DNA of 64,000 bases from Nocardia sp. BMG111209 (GTDB taxonomy: Bacteria > Actinomycetota > Actinomycetes > Mycobacteriales > Mycobacteriaceae), in assembly GCF_000381925.1 (NCBI RefSeq), contig NZ_KB907309.1:868001-932000 (forward strand). The letters are read 5' to 3'. Within the stretch, counting starts at the first letter, position 1; the number at the start of each line of letters is the position of its first letter. The translations under genes and the position numbers were made by a program. The notes beneath the pieces are model-generated. The model had not been told where the DNA came from. It worked only from the letters and a program-made list of their open reading frames with translations, and did no database searches. This document shows, one piece after another, positions 30,628 to 39,695 of the stretch.

Positions 30628-32407
30628 CGACCTCGCCTCCCATCAGTTCCCGGTAGCGCGGGCAGGTTTCGAGCAGTTGTTCGTGCGGGCCGTCGGCGAT
30701 GATGCGGCCCTCGTCGAGGACGGCGACGCGGTCGGCCCAGGCGGCGGTGGACGGGCGGTGGGCGACCAGCAGGACGGTGGCCCCGGCGAGCGCCACGCGC
30801 AGGCGGGTCTGGACCTGTTCCTCCGTCGCCACGTCCAGGGCCGACAACGGATCGTCGAGCACCACCAGGTGACCGCCGGCGTGGCTCTGCCGGGCCAGGA
30901 CGGCCCGGGCCAGGGCCAGCCGCTGACGCTGACCGCCGGACAGGCTCAGGCCCTGTTCGCCGATGCGGGTGCGCAGACCCCACGGCAGGGCCTCGACGAA
31001 CTCGGTGGCGCGCGCGACCTCCAGCGCCGCGCGGACCTGGGCCTCGGTGGCATCGGGATAACCGAGCGTGACGTTCTCGTGCACGCTGGCGGAGAACAGC
31101 ACCGGATCCTCGAAGGCCACGGATACGACCGAGCGCAGATCGGCCAGTCGCAGGGTGCGGACATCGATACCGTCGACGGTCACCGCACCGGGACCACCCG
31201 GCGCGCCGGCGACGTCGAACAGCCGGGCCACCAGCCCGAGCAGGGCCGATTTACCGCTGCCGGTGGCGCCGACCACCGCGACCGTCTCGCCCGGTCGCAC
31301 CCGCAGCGAGATGTCGTGCAGCAGATCGCGTTCCGCGTCCGGGAACCGGAAGCGCACATGGTCGAACCGCAGATCGCCGCGTAGCAGCTGCGGCAGCGGC
31401 ACCGGGCGGTCCGGATCGGTGATCTCGACCGGGGTGTCGATGATCTCCCAGTACCGCTCGGCGGCGGTGCGGGAATGGTTGAGCTCGGCGAGCAACATGC
31501 CGAAGCCGATGATCGGCCACTGCAGGAAGGTGGTCAGCGTGATGCCCGCGACCAGCGTGCCCAGGGTCATCGTGTGATGAACCAGCAGATATCCGCCGAT
31601 GGCCAGCGCGGCGGCGATACCCAGCGCCGACAGCGTGTTCAGCGCCGCCCACAGCCGGGCGGCCAGCCGCGCCTTCGCCAGCTCCAGGGCCTGCAGTACG
31701 CGGGCCTGCCGGCCGAAGCGCTGCCCGAACCAGGGCCCGCGTCCGAACGCCTTCAGCACCCGGATGCCCTGCGCCGACTCCTCGACCGTGGTGGCCAGAT
31801 CGCCGGACTGGTCCTGGGCGCGCCGGGACGCCAGGCCGTAGTCGCGTTCGAAGCGCAGCGCGAGCAGCGCCAGCGGCACCGCGATGGCCAGCTCGACCAG
31901 CCCGATCTGCCAGGCGAAGACGAACAGCAACCCCAGCCCGACCGCGACGGTGGCGCCCAGGGCCACCAGCGACGGCACCACGAACGCGAAGAACCGGCGC
32001 AGCGTGGACATGTCGGTGACCGCGCGCGAGGTCAGCTGCCCGGACTCCATGGCGTCGTGCGCACCGACGGAGAGGATCTGCAATTGCCGGAACATGGTGG
32101 CGCGCAAGGTGGTTTCGACCGCGGCGGCCGGCTCGGCGATGATCGCCCGGCGGGTGTAGGACGAGGCCGCGTTGATCACCGCGAGCAGCAGCATCAACAG
32201 CACCGGCGCCCAGAGGCCGGACATCTCGTGCCGCGCGACGGGACCGTCGATGACCCGGGCCGTGACCGCGGGCTGCACGATATCGCAGATCATGCCCACC
32301 CCGGACAGGGTGGCGCTCAGGTACAGCGCGCGCCGGAAGACCCGCAGGTCGGGCCACAGGCGTCGTAACGGTCCGGAACTCGGAACCGGCACAACTCCCC
32401 CCTTCAT
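30605..32407 (-). CDS. ABC exporter half-transporter, degenerate partner
   Basis: 600 residues: six transmembrane helices (~25-320), then an ATPase with Walker A GATGSGKS, signature LSGGQRQ, Walker B LVVLDDPLSALD (catalytic Glu is Asp), and a Q-loop in which Gln is replaced by Glu (VAFEDPVLF). The H-loop His remains (AHRPST). It forms a heterodimeric exporter with the repeat-bearing subunit encoded just downstream; their coding regions overlap by 23 bp. ATG 32407 is kept, but the AAGGGGGGAG right after it could serve as a ribosome-binding site for GTG 32392. The substrate is unknown. Confidence 0.9.
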   Translation of the reverse strand: MKGGVVPVPSSGPLRRLWPDLRVFRRALYLSATLSGVGMICDIVQPAVTARVIDGPVARHEMSGLWAPVLLMLLLAVINAASSYTRRAIIAEPAAAVETTLRATMFRQLQILSVGAHDAMESGQLTSRAVTDMSTLRRFFAFVVPSLVALGATVAVGLGLLFVFAWQIGLVELAIAVPLALLALRFERDYGLASRRAQDQSGDLATTVEESAQGIRVLKAFGRGPWFGQRFGRQARVLQALELAKARLAARLWAALNTLSALGIAAALAIGGYLLVHHTMTLGTLVAGITLTTFLQWPIIGFGMLLAELNHSRTAAERYWEIIDTPVEITDPDRPVPLPQLLRGDLRFDHVRFRFPDAERDLLHDISLRVRPGETVAVVGATGSGKSALLGLVARLFDVAGAPGGPGAVTVDGIDVRTLRLADLRSVVSVAFEDPVLFSASVHENVTLGYPDATEAQVRAALEVARATEFVEALPWGLRTRIGEQGLSLSGGQRQRLALARAVLARQSHAGGHLVVLDDPLSALDVATEEQVQTRLRVALAGATVLLVAHRPSTAAWADRVAVLDEGRIIADGPHEQLLETCPRYRELMGGEVDAPVHAR

Positions 32408-32655
32408 CGTCTGGAGCAGTCACGCGGAGATTCGAATCGCCCCACCCGGTCACACGGATACCGCTCACACTCTGCCCGCTACCGAACATTCACTCGAGGG
32501 CTTCTCCAGGCTGCCAGCATTCGCCCGCCGGGCCAACCGATTTTCCGTTCCCGCACACCGGCTCGAGAGATCGGCACCGGACCGTCGGCACAGCTCTCAG
32601 CGATTACGCACGGTGCGCACCGCGGCCTGTGAGCGTGCGATGTGACGCTCGTTGC

Positions 32656-32784
32656 ATGACCCTCTTCGAGAACATCCTCGCCCTCGCCGTCATGCTGACC
32701 GTGCTCGTGATCATGGCCAGTTCCGGTGCCCTCGCCGCCACCGCGCCCCGCTCCCTGGTGGATGCTCGCCGTTGGCGACGCTGA
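32656..32784 (+). CDS. Possible 42-residue single-span membrane peptide
   Basis: Starts MTLFENILALAVMLTVLVIM and ends SLVDARRWRR: one hydrophobic helix with a basic tail, an organisation typical of small membrane proteins. It overlaps the end of the convergent DUF998 gene by 74 bp in antisense. There is no convincing ribosome-binding site or promoter, so it may be chance. Confidence 0.35.
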   Translation: MTLFENILALAVMLTVLVIMASSGALAATAPRSLVDARRWRR

Positions 32785-33511
32785 GTTCGGCGCGGCGGGC
32801 GGTCACGCCAAGCTGCACCCCCAGCGCGATCAGCCACAGTGAGATCGACCCGATCTGGATGCGCTGCGCGATACCCAGGCCGTAATTACCCGGCAGATTG
32901 TCGGCGATCAGCATCCAGGCCGTCACCGCCGACGCGAGCACGAGTATCCACAACCCGGAATGCCGCAGCACCGGCCAGCGCCGGTACCGGAACGCCGCCG
33001 CGCTGAACGCGATCATCGCCACGAAGATCGATGTCACCGCCAGCGTGCTGGTCAGGGCATGGATCTGATGCAGCTGCGGGAACAGGCCACTGTCATCGGT
33101 TTTGGGGCAGGGATCCGGATGGCAGGTGCGCAGCGGCAACTGCGCGTCGGCGATCGTCGACATACCGAAACAACCCAGCGCCACCCAGGCCGCGATCGAC
33201 AATCTGCCCCAGGAATATTCGAATATCCCCCCGATCGCGGCGATCAACGCGAGAATTCCGGTCAGCGTGTCCGCGGTGGAGAAGACCCAGCCGTAGGAAC
33301 GGCCCTGCGCGTCCAGTTCGCTGAGGAACGAATTGACCGGATCGAGCCCGATCGGCAGTACGAACTCCAGCACCCAGGACGAATAACAAACTCCGGCGAG
33401 CGCCACGGCCACGGCCACGCACCAGCGCAGCACCCGCGGGCCCCGGCGTACCGGTGCCGGCGGCGGGTCCAGAACGGCCAGCCCCGCCCAGCGATGTTCC
33501 GTTGGCGTCAT
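32711..33511 (-). CDS. DUF998 family membrane protein
   Basis: 266 residues from ATG 33511 (MTPTEHRWAG), with six or seven predicted helices. VNSFLSELDAQGRSYGWVFS near 60-80 fits the DUF998 signature; a Cys pair sits in the loop RTCHPDPCPKTDD near 135. Function unknown. It lies between the ABC exporter and vsr. Confidence 0.75.
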   Translation of the reverse strand: MTPTEHRWAGLAVLDPPPAPVRRGPRVLRWCVAVAVALAGVCYSSWVLEFVLPIGLDPVNSFLSELDAQGRSYGWVFSTADTLTGILALIAAIGGIFEYSWGRLSIAAWVALGCFGMSTIADAQLPLRTCHPDPCPKTDDSGLFPQLHQIHALTSTLAVTSIFVAMIAFSAAAFRYRRWPVLRHSGLWILVLASAVTAWMLIADNLPGNYGLGIAQRIQIGSISLWLIALGVQLGVTARRAELSVANGEHPPGSGARWRRGHRNWP

Positions 33512-33599
33512 TGCCCTCGATTCGTAGGTTCGTCGGCCGCCACAAACTGGTCGGATGGTTGCCTCGGCACCTGCCTCCATCATGACCCACTCGATCGAG

Positions 33600-34016
33600 T
33601 TATCGATCGGCGAGGGCCGCCAGAACCCGATCGGCCGCCGTCACGGCGTCCTCGTGCTCCCAGATCCGCACGACCTGCCAGCCCGCAGCGATCAGCCGGG
33701 CATCGGTATCGCGATCGCGGACGACATTGCCGGCCAGCTTGTCCGCCCACCACTGCGCGTTGTTGCGCGGCGAGGTCGCGTGCTGCGGGCAGCTGTGCCA
33801 GAAACAACCGTCCACATACACCGCCACCCGGCGGCGCGGGAACACCAGATCGGCCCGGCGGCGCAGCCCGGTCAGCGGGGCCCGATCGACGAAATACCGG
33901 CAACCACGGCGATGCAACTCCCGGCGCAACGCGATCTCCGGCGCCGTTCCCACCCGCTTCTGCCGCGACATCCGGGCACTCGTCACGGCATCGGTCGCAG
34001 GCCGTCCGGAACCCAT
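33600..34016 (-). CDS. vsr: Very short patch repair endonuclease
   Basis: 138 residues. Vsr motifs: TAPEIALRRELHRRG, FVDRAPLTGLRRRADLVFPR with the catalytic Asp, VYVDGCFWHSCPQH with zinc-site Cys and His, NAQWWADKLAGNVVRD, and WQVVRIWEHE. Nicks beside T:G mismatches made when 5-methylcytosine deaminates. Start ATG 34016 with GAGGTGG 3-9 nt upstream. It lies downstream of a C5 cytosine methyltransferase gene on the same strand, the usual functional partner. Confidence 0.93.
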   Translation of the reverse strand: MGSGRPATDAVTSARMSRQKRVGTAPEIALRRELHRRGCRYFVDRAPLTGLRRRADLVFPRRRVAVYVDGCFWHSCPQHATSPRNNAQWWADKLAGNVVRDRDTDARLIAAGWQVVRIWEHEDAVTAADRVLAALADR

Positions 34017-34145
34017 GCACCACCTCTTCAGCGCCCGGACCGGACTCGATGTTCCCACCCCGGGAAGTATCCGGCAGAGACTATCAATATTTCGTGAGGC
34101 GCACGCCGAGCTGTTCCGAGCCGATCCCGTGCCCCGCACGCGTCC

Positions 34146-35306
34146 TCACGCCGCCTCCTGCGGGAAGCCTCCCATGCGCAGCAGATGGTTCTCCACGTCG
34201 GCGAGGAATCCGGGTGGGAAGCGCAGGGTGCCGCGGCCGGCGCGGCGCAGGAATCCGGCGGTCGCCCGGGGGGACAGCAGCCGTGCGTCGTCGAGGAACC
34301 AGCGCAGGTCCTCGTAGGGCTCGTGCACCGGCCAGGTCGAGACCGGCACCCGATGGACGCAGCCCGCGCGCCCCCATGCGGCGGTCGGCCAGCGCGGTCC
34401 GATCAGCGGTAGTTCGTCGGGCAGCGGCTCGTCCGGGAGCGGGCCCGCCAGCCGGGAGCCGACCCAGGTCGCCATCCGCACGCTCACCGCATTGCCGACC
34501 AGTTTCCACCGATGCCCGGATCGCACCCCGGGCGCGTTCACCGCGGGCGCGGTCCAGTCCCGGGAAAAGCCCTGTAGCCGTTCGGCATCGGTGAGTCCGG
34601 GGGTGACGATCTCACCCGAGGGCAGCCGCACCGCGGGCGGGCTCGCGATACCCAGCCCGGAACCGCCCTTCAGCGTCGGCACCGCGTTCACCGCCCAGCC
34701 GAGCCCGCGCACGCCCTCGGTCCAGTAGAAGCCGCACGGATCGGTGGCCGGATCGCCGATCGTGCGCGGCCCGGCCTCGGCGCCGAACAGCACCGGCCGC
34801 GGATCTTCGGTGCGCGACGCCAGCATCAGCACCCGCTGCCGGCGCTGCGGCAGTCCGAAGGCGCGCGCGTCCACGACGCGATAGGCCCAGGTGTAGCCGA
34901 GTTCCTCCAGCGCGGTGGTGATGTGCCGCATCGCCGCGCCGCGATCCAGTTGCAGCATGAACGGCACATTCTCGATGAGCAGCCAGCGCGGGCCGCGGCG
35001 GCGGCGCACCAGCCGGAACACCTCGTCCACCAGACCGGATCGCGATCCGGTGATACCCGCCGTCCGGCCGGCCTGCGACAGGTCCTGGCAAGGGAATCCG
35101 GCGGCGACCAGATCGGTGCCGGCGGGCAGCGCGCGCAACCGGGTCACGTCGGCGTGCCGCTCGACATCCGGAAAGTGCGCCGCCAGTACGGCCTGCGCGC
35201 CCGGATCGATCTCACAGAGCAGTTCGGTGTGCCATCCGTGCGCGCTCAGACCGAGCTCCAGTCCACCGATCCCGGCGAACAGCCCGACCATCCGCGCGCC
35301 CGTCAC
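34146..35306 (-). CDS. C5-cytosine DNA methyltransferase
   Basis: 386 residues from GTG 35306 (VTGARMVGLFAG). Motif I is FAGIGGLELG, motif IV GFPCQDLSQAG with the catalytic Cys, motif VI ENVPFMLQ, motif VIII QRRQRVLML, and motif X GNAVSVRMA. It methylates cytosine in a short recognition sequence not predictable here. AAAGGACG precedes the start. Vsr lies 129 bp downstream; no restriction endonuclease is nearby, so it looks like an orphan or vestigial type II enzyme. Confidence 0.92.
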   Translation of the reverse strand: MTGARMVGLFAGIGGLELGLSAHGWHTELLCEIDPGAQAVLAAHFPDVERHADVTRLRALPAGTDLVAAGFPCQDLSQAGRTAGITGSRSGLVDEVFRLVRRRRGPRWLLIENVPFMLQLDRGAAMRHITTALEELGYTWAYRVVDARAFGLPQRRQRVLMLASRTEDPRPVLFGAEAGPRTIGDPATDPCGFYWTEGVRGLGWAVNAVPTLKGGSGLGIASPPAVRLPSGEIVTPGLTDAERLQGFSRDWTAPAVNAPGVRSGHRWKLVGNAVSVRMATWVGSRLAGPLPDEPLPDELPLIGPRWPTAAWGRAGCVHRVPVSTWPVHEPYEDLRWFLDDARLLSPRATAGFLRRAGRGTLRFPPGFLADVENHLLRMGGFPQEAA

Positions 35307-35447
35307 ACCCGTCCTTTCGCCTCCGACCCCGGCCACTCGCCGTCACGAACGAGTTCGTGGGTGCAGGGTACTCGAGCCACGGGGAACCCCCGGTGAACAA
35401 CTCGCCCTGGAGCCCGCGAAAACGGGATGCACATCACATACGAAAAC

Positions 35448-35483
35448 AACTGTCCCCCATCGGAATTCCGATGGGGGACAGTT
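35448..35483 (-). terminator. Palindromic terminator of tRNA-Arg
   Basis: A 36-bp perfect palindrome (left arm AACTGTCCCCCATCGGAA, centre AATT) immediately follows the tRNA on the minus strand and is followed by GTTTTCG. Confidence 0.85.
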
Positions 35484-35486
35484 CAG

Positions 35487-35559
35487 CGCGCCCGAAGGGA
35501 TTCGAACCCCTAACCTTCTGATCCGTAGTCAGATGCTCTATCCGTTGAGCTACGGGCGC
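35487..35559 (-). tRNA. tRNA-Arg(ACG)
   Basis: 73 nt on the minus strand. Acceptor GCGCCCG pairs with CGGGCGC; anticodon loop CTACGGA gives ACG, whose A34 is the TadA substrate. T-arm GGTTCGAATCC. CCA not encoded. Confidence 0.95.
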
Positions 35560-35603
35560 AGGCTTGTTCGATATGTAGTTGTATCGTCCGTTACCGGACA
35601 TGG

Positions 35604-35690
35604 CGGAGGCGAGAGGATTTGAACCTCCGGTCCCCGTGAAGGGACAACTCATTAGCAGTGAGTCCCATTCGGCCGCTCTGGCACGCCTCC
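35604..35690 (-). tRNA. tRNA-Ser(GCT)
   Basis: Acceptor GGAGGCG pairs with CGCCTCC; the anticodon loop CTGCTAA gives GCT; long variable arm; T-arm GGTTCAAATCC. Here the 3' CCA is encoded (35601-35603). Decodes AGC/AGU. Probably co-transcribed with tRNA-Arg 44 bp downstream. Confidence 0.95.
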
Positions 35691-35777
35691 TGGAGCCTTC
35701 TCTTCGAGGGCACCGGTCCTTTCGAACCGCCGAGACGCAAGAGTACAGAGCAACCGCTCAGGACGCAAAACGGCTGG

Positions 35778-36488
35778 TCAACGCAGGTGGCTGTCGAACC
35801 AGTCGAAGATGCGGGTCACCGCGTCCGCGGGCTCGCCGGAATCGAAACGCGGCTGGTCCGCGCGGTGCAGTTGACCCGCGCAGGTGACCACCAGAGTGGC
35901 GACGGCGGCAGCCGCTGCGGCATCGCGTAATTCGTCGACCAGATCCGCGGCGATCGAGGCGTCGTCGGCGCCGTACAACCCGAGCCACGGCGCCTGCAGC
36001 AGCGGCGCGGCGTGCACCAGCGCGGGCGCCTCCTCGGTCAGCGGCGTCACTATTCCGGGGGCGGCGACGCTGATCGCGGCGCCGATCGGGCGGTTGGTGG
36101 CGACCAGGAAGGCGGCGGTGCCGGCGGTGTCGAAACCCAGCACCCCGACGCAGTCCGGGAACACCCCGTGCCCGGTCAGCCAGTCGAAGGCGGCATCGAA
36201 ATCGTCGAAGAGGTCCTGGCCGAATACGGCGTCCGCGATGTCCGGATCGCGATGGAACAGGTGCGGCGCGACCACGATCCAGCCGTCACCGGCCAGCGAT
36301 CCCATCAACTCCAGCAGCGGAACGGCGAATTCGCGCGATTCGTGCAGCACCACGATGCCGCCGCGACCCACCCCCTCCGGTTCGACGACGGTGATGGGCA
36401 CCCGTGTCTCCAATGCCGCCTGCGGCCCGCCCGCCGCCTGCGGAATTCGGTCGCGCACGAGTGCAGTGTCCCGGTAGACGCCCGACAT
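35778..36488 (-). CDS. Dienelactone hydrolase-like protein with Asp at the nucleophile position
   Basis: 236 residues in the alpha/beta-hydrolase fold. GGIVVLHESREF near 40 is the oxyanion strand, GADDAS near 175 supplies the acidic residue, and the His is in AGQLHRAD near 205. At the nucleophile elbow the usual GFCxGG reads GFDTAG, so Asp replaces Cys or Ser. It may be inactive or use an Asp nucleophile as haloalkane dehalogenases do. ATG 36488 has TATTAT 6 nt upstream and no Shine-Dalgarno. Divergent from hisC. Confidence 0.8.
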   Translation of the reverse strand: MSGVYRDTALVRDRIPQAAGGPQAALETRVPITVVEPEGVGRGGIVVLHESREFAVPLLELMGSLAGDGWIVVAPHLFHRDPDIADAVFGQDLFDDFDAAFDWLTGHGVFPDCVGVLGFDTAGTAAFLVATNRPIGAAISVAAPGIVTPLTEEAPALVHAAPLLQAPWLGLYGADDASIAADLVDELRDAAAAAAVATLVVTCAGQLHRADQPRFDSGEPADAVTRIFDWFDSHLR

Positions 36489-36494
36489 GTCGCC

Positions 36495-36606
36495 ATAATA
36501 GTTCGCGGATGTAGCTTCGTCAGAAATCCTTTGTAACGGGTGCGCACCCAAAAATTTTCCGGCAGGTTGGGCGGTGCGATCCCGCTCGTCCGGCACCCTT
36601 TACTGT
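36495..36606. promoter_or_regulatory. Divergent leaderless promoters of the hydrolase and hisC
   Basis: Minus-strand -10 box TATTAT (36495-36500) lies 6 nt before ATG 36488. Plus-strand -10 box TACTGT (36601-36606) lies 6 nt before GTG 36613. Both genes share this 124-bp region. Confidence 0.65.
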
Positions 36607-36612
36607 AGTGAT

Positions 36613-37692
36613 GTGAACGCTCGTATTCGCCCGGACCTCGCGTCCATCCCGGCCTATGTCGCGGGCCGCAGCCTGCCCGACGTGGTCAAGCTGGCCAGCA
36701 ACGAGACCACCTTCGGCCCACTGCCGTCGGTGTCCAAGGCCATCGCGGAGGCGGTCGAGCAGGTCAACCGCTACCCGGACAACGGCGCCGGCGAATTGCG
36801 GGCAGCGCTGGCGAAGTTCCTCGGCGTCGAGACGGAGAACGTGGCCGCGGGCTGCGGCAGCGTCGCGCTCTGCCAGGAACTGGTGCAGATCACCTGCGAC
36901 GCGCCCACCGACGAGGTGATCTTCGCGTGGCGGTCCTTCGAGGCATATCCGATCGTCACTCAGGTGGGCAATGCGCGGGCCGTCCCGGTGCCGCTGACCC
37001 CCGAGTTCACCCACGATCTCGACGCGATGGCCGCGGCGGTCACCCCGCGGACCAAGCTGATCTTCGTCTGCAACCCGAACAACCCGACCGGCACCGCGGC
37101 CGGTCGCGCCGAACTGGTCGAGTTCCTGGACAAGGTGCCCGAGCACGTGCTGGTGGTGCTGGACGAGGCGTACTACGAATACCTGCGGCTGCCCGAGGAC
37201 GACTTCCCGGACGGCATCGCGATCCGCCGCGACCGGCCGAATGTGGTGGTGCTGCGCACCTTCTCGAAGGCCTACGGCCTCGCGGGCCTGCGGGTCGGCT
37301 ACGCGGTCGGCGACCCCGAGGTCATCACCGCGCTGCTGAAGGTGCACATTCCGTTCAGCGTGAACCGGGTGGCCCAGGCCGCGGCCATCGCCTGCCTGGA
37401 GGCCCGGCACGAACTGCTGGACCGCACCGACGGGGTGGTCGCCGAACGCGAGCGCATGCGCGCCGCCCTCATCGCGGCCGGCTACACCGTGCCGCCGAGC
37501 GAGTCCAACTTCTTCTGGCTGCCGCTGGGCGACCGCTCCGCGGCGTACGGCCGGGCCAGCGAGGAGGCGGGCGTGGTGGTCCGCCCGTACGGCACCGACG
37601 GCGTGCGGGTCACCGCCGGCGACCCGCACGAGAACGACCTGTTCCTGGCCTTCGCCACCGACGCGGCCACCCGCACCCGCTTCCTCGGCTGA
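36613..37692 (+). CDS. hisC: Histidinol-phosphate / aromatic aminotransferase
   Basis: 359 residues, a class I/II aminotransferase. VKLASNETTFGPLPSV near residue 20-35, CNPNNPTGT near 155, DEAYYEYL near 187, and the PLP lysine in RTFSKAYGLAGLRVGY near 215-230. It resembles M. tuberculosis hisC2 (Rv3772), where relatives act on phenylalanine or histidinol phosphate; no other his genes are in the window, so an aromatic amino acid role is plausible. Leaderless start at GTG 36613 from TACTGT. Ends 3 bp from the convergent esterase stop. Confidence 0.9.
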   Translation: MNARIRPDLASIPAYVAGRSLPDVVKLASNETTFGPLPSVSKAIAEAVEQVNRYPDNGAGELRAALAKFLGVETENVAAGCGSVALCQELVQITCDAPTDEVIFAWRSFEAYPIVTQVGNARAVPVPLTPEFTHDLDAMAAAVTPRTKLIFVCNPNNPTGTAAGRAELVEFLDKVPEHVLVVLDEAYYEYLRLPEDDFPDGIAIRRDRPNVVVLRTFSKAYGLAGLRVGYAVGDPEVITALLKVHIPFSVNRVAQAAAIACLEARHELLDRTDGVVAERERMRAALIAAGYTVPPSESNFFWLPLGDRSAAYGRASEEAGVVVRPYGTDGVRVTAGDPHENDLFLAFATDAATRTRFLG

Positions 37693-37695
37693 TCC

Positions 37696-38751
37696 CTACT
37701 CCGCGCCCAGAGCCGCCGCCAGCGTCGGCCAGGCGTGGGCCAGATCGTCGGCCCAGTACCGCCACGAGTGGGTGCCACTGGGCCGCATATCGACCGTCGC
37801 CGGAATCTGCATGCGCGACAACCGATCCGCGAGCACCATCGTGCAGATGTTCGCCCCGGCCTCGAGCGGACCGCCAAAGACGACCGCGTTCAGCGCGTCC
37901 ATGGTGGCCGCGCTGTCGAACGCACCCGGCAGCCCACTTCCCGCGGACAGATAGATCGCCTTGCCGCGCAAGGCTTCCGCGTTCATGAGCACATCGTGTG
38001 CCGCCCAGTCCGGATCGTCCTGGTCGCCGAACATGTTGTCCGGATTGCCACCGTAGGTCTGCACCACCGCCCGGGCCTGGGCCTGCCCGAACTCCGACCC
38101 CATCGCATAACATCCGCTGTGCGCGGCCACGGCTCGATACAGCCCCGGATTTCGCATCACCAGCATCGTGGCGGCCTCGGCCCCCATCGACACGCCCTCG
38201 ATGGCGTTGTGCCCGTTGCCCCCGAACTCCGCATCGATCAGCGGCGGCAACTCCTTGGTGAGGAAGGTTTCCCATTTGTTGTTGCCCAGCACCGGATCCG
38301 GATGCTGCCAGTCGGTGTAATACCCCGCCGGCCCGCCCACGGTCGCCACCACATTCACCTGCTTGTCGGCGAAGAAGTCCGCCGCATTCCCTTGATCGAG
38401 CCAACTGTTCCCGTCGTCGCTGGCCGCCCGCCCGTCGAGCAAGTAGACGGTAGGCCGCGGCGTGTCCCGATCCGCTGGCAGCAACACCTGAACCTGTACG
38501 GTCCGCGCCATCGCCGGGGAATTGACGAATACTCGCAGCCACCGATCGGAGATCTCCTCGACATGGTCGATGGAGACTTCCTCCGGAGCCACCGGTCGCA
38601 CCACCCAGGGCACCCCCCAATCCGCCGACCCCGTAGGGGGCAGACCGGGTTCCGCCTGGGCGGGCGACGTCACAGCCAGGGCCGCGTGAGATACGAACGC
38701 AGCACTGACGAAGACGCCGGAAAACCGGCGCCACGTGCGGCGACCACCCAT
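37696..38751 (-). CDS. Secreted antigen-85-type esterase/mycolyltransferase family protein
   Basis: 351 residues. A signal peptide spans ~1-34 (basic RRTWRR, hydrophobic FVSAAFVSHAALAV, then AQA). The alpha/beta-hydrolase features match the antigen 85 group: PTVYLLDGRAA, DWQHPDPVLGNNKWETFL, nucleophile elbow GVSMGAEAA near 195, and the His in SGTHSWRYW near 330. Antigen 85 enzymes transfer mycolates to trehalose and arabinogalactan, but this could be a simple esterase of the family. ATG 38751 is chosen because it opens the signal peptide. Confidence 0.85.
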   Translation of the reverse strand: MGGRRTWRRFSGVFVSAAFVSHAALAVTSPAQAEPGLPPTGSADWGVPWVVRPVAPEEVSIDHVEEISDRWLRVFVNSPAMARTVQVQVLLPADRDTPRPTVYLLDGRAASDDGNSWLDQGNAADFFADKQVNVVATVGGPAGYYTDWQHPDPVLGNNKWETFLTKELPPLIDAEFGGNGHNAIEGVSMGAEAATMLVMRNPGLYRAVAAHSGCYAMGSEFGQAQARAVVQTYGGNPDNMFGDQDDPDWAAHDVLMNAEALRGKAIYLSAGSGLPGAFDSAATMDALNAVVFGGPLEAGANICTMVLADRLSRMQIPATVDMRPSGTHSWRYWADDLAHAWPTLAAALGAE

Positions 38752-38904
38752 GCCGCACACTCTGACAGCGCCAATAGCAATCCAGCAGCAAATAAACCCG
38801 TGTCCACTGGATTGTGACCCGCGCCACATCCGCGCACCTCACCGATTGTGAATCCCCCACCACCCGCCAGTAGTCTGAAACGGCCCCGGCACCGCCCGGA
38901 GCAA

Positions 38905-38989
38905 GGTGGGTTGCCCGAGCGGCCTAAGGGAACGGTCTTGAAAACCGTCGTGGTTCACGCCACCGTGGGTTCAAATCCCACACCCACCG
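38905..38989 (+). tRNA. tRNA-Ser(TGA)
   Basis: 85 nt. Acceptor GGTGGGT pairs with ACCCACC; the anticodon loop CTTGAAA gives TGA; long variable arm; T-arm GGTTCAAATCC. Decodes UCA (and UCN by wobble). CCA not encoded. Confidence 0.95.
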
Positions 38990-39022
38990 CAAGGTCGGGT
39001 ACCTGCTGTGAGGTGTTGTGGG

Positions 39023-39472
39023 TCAGTCGTTCCGGTGTCGGAAGCCGAGTACGGCTCTGAGGAGGCCGCTCGAGGCGTAGGCGGCCGCCCAGATCGAAAT
39101 CACGATGAGGACAACGAACATCGGTAGCCAGCTGTTCTTGTCGTGATCGACGCTCCACCAGACGCCCGTGAACAGGATCATGCTGATGAACAGCAGGATG
39201 TCGCGTAGGCCACCGCGATACGTTGCGGCCGCTCGGCGGAGCGGGCGGTATCGGTGGACGGTCGCGACCAGATCGTCGACGCGGGTATCGATACTTCGTT
39301 GCAGGGCGGCTCGCCGCTCCACATCCTCCGACGGCAGACGGTCCAGCAGGTCCATGTCCTGTCTGATCCCCTTGCGGACGTCCGGCCCCTTCAGGTAACC
39401 CGCCGCCGCGCCGAGAATTACTCCGCCCGCGATGGGTGCCAGGCCCAGGGCTAGGTCTGCGACAGCGGGCAT
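39023..39472 (-). CDS. Hypothetical membrane protein
   Basis: 149 residues: a weak N-terminal helix (~5-27, ADLALGLAPIAGGVILGAAA), a charged soluble stretch (~28-88), then two clear helices (~92-112, ILLFISMILFTGVWW; ~117-140, PMFVVLIVISIWAAAYA). No family recognised. AAAGGAG lies 9 nt before ATG 39472. Confidence 0.75.
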   Translation of the reverse strand: MPAVADLALGLAPIAGGVILGAAAGYLKGPDVRKGIRQDMDLLDRLPSEDVERRAALQRSIDTRVDDLVATVHRYRPLRRAAATYRGGLRDILLFISMILFTGVWWSVDHDKNSWLPMFVVLIVISIWAAAYASSGLLRAVLGFRHRND

Positions 39473-39695
39473 GGCTCGGGCTCCTTTCGGTCAGGGGTCC
39501 TGCGTATCACGCCGTGCCGCGCATCGAGGGTCGACGCTTCGGGGCGGTAGCGGATTGACGGGGACGGCGGCGGGGACGCCGAGCATCGTGGTAGCTCTGA
39601 TCGGCGTTGGTGCCCGACTCGCCCGAGCACCGGAAACGCGGGGAAGACGGGGGGAGGGACCCACGGCCACGGTGGGGCGCGGGACAATCGTGCGC

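Noticed and set aside
33600..35690. A complete restriction-modification or phage-defence island
   Set aside because: Only vsr and a methyltransferase are present; no endonuclease, integrase, transposase or flanking direct repeat was found.
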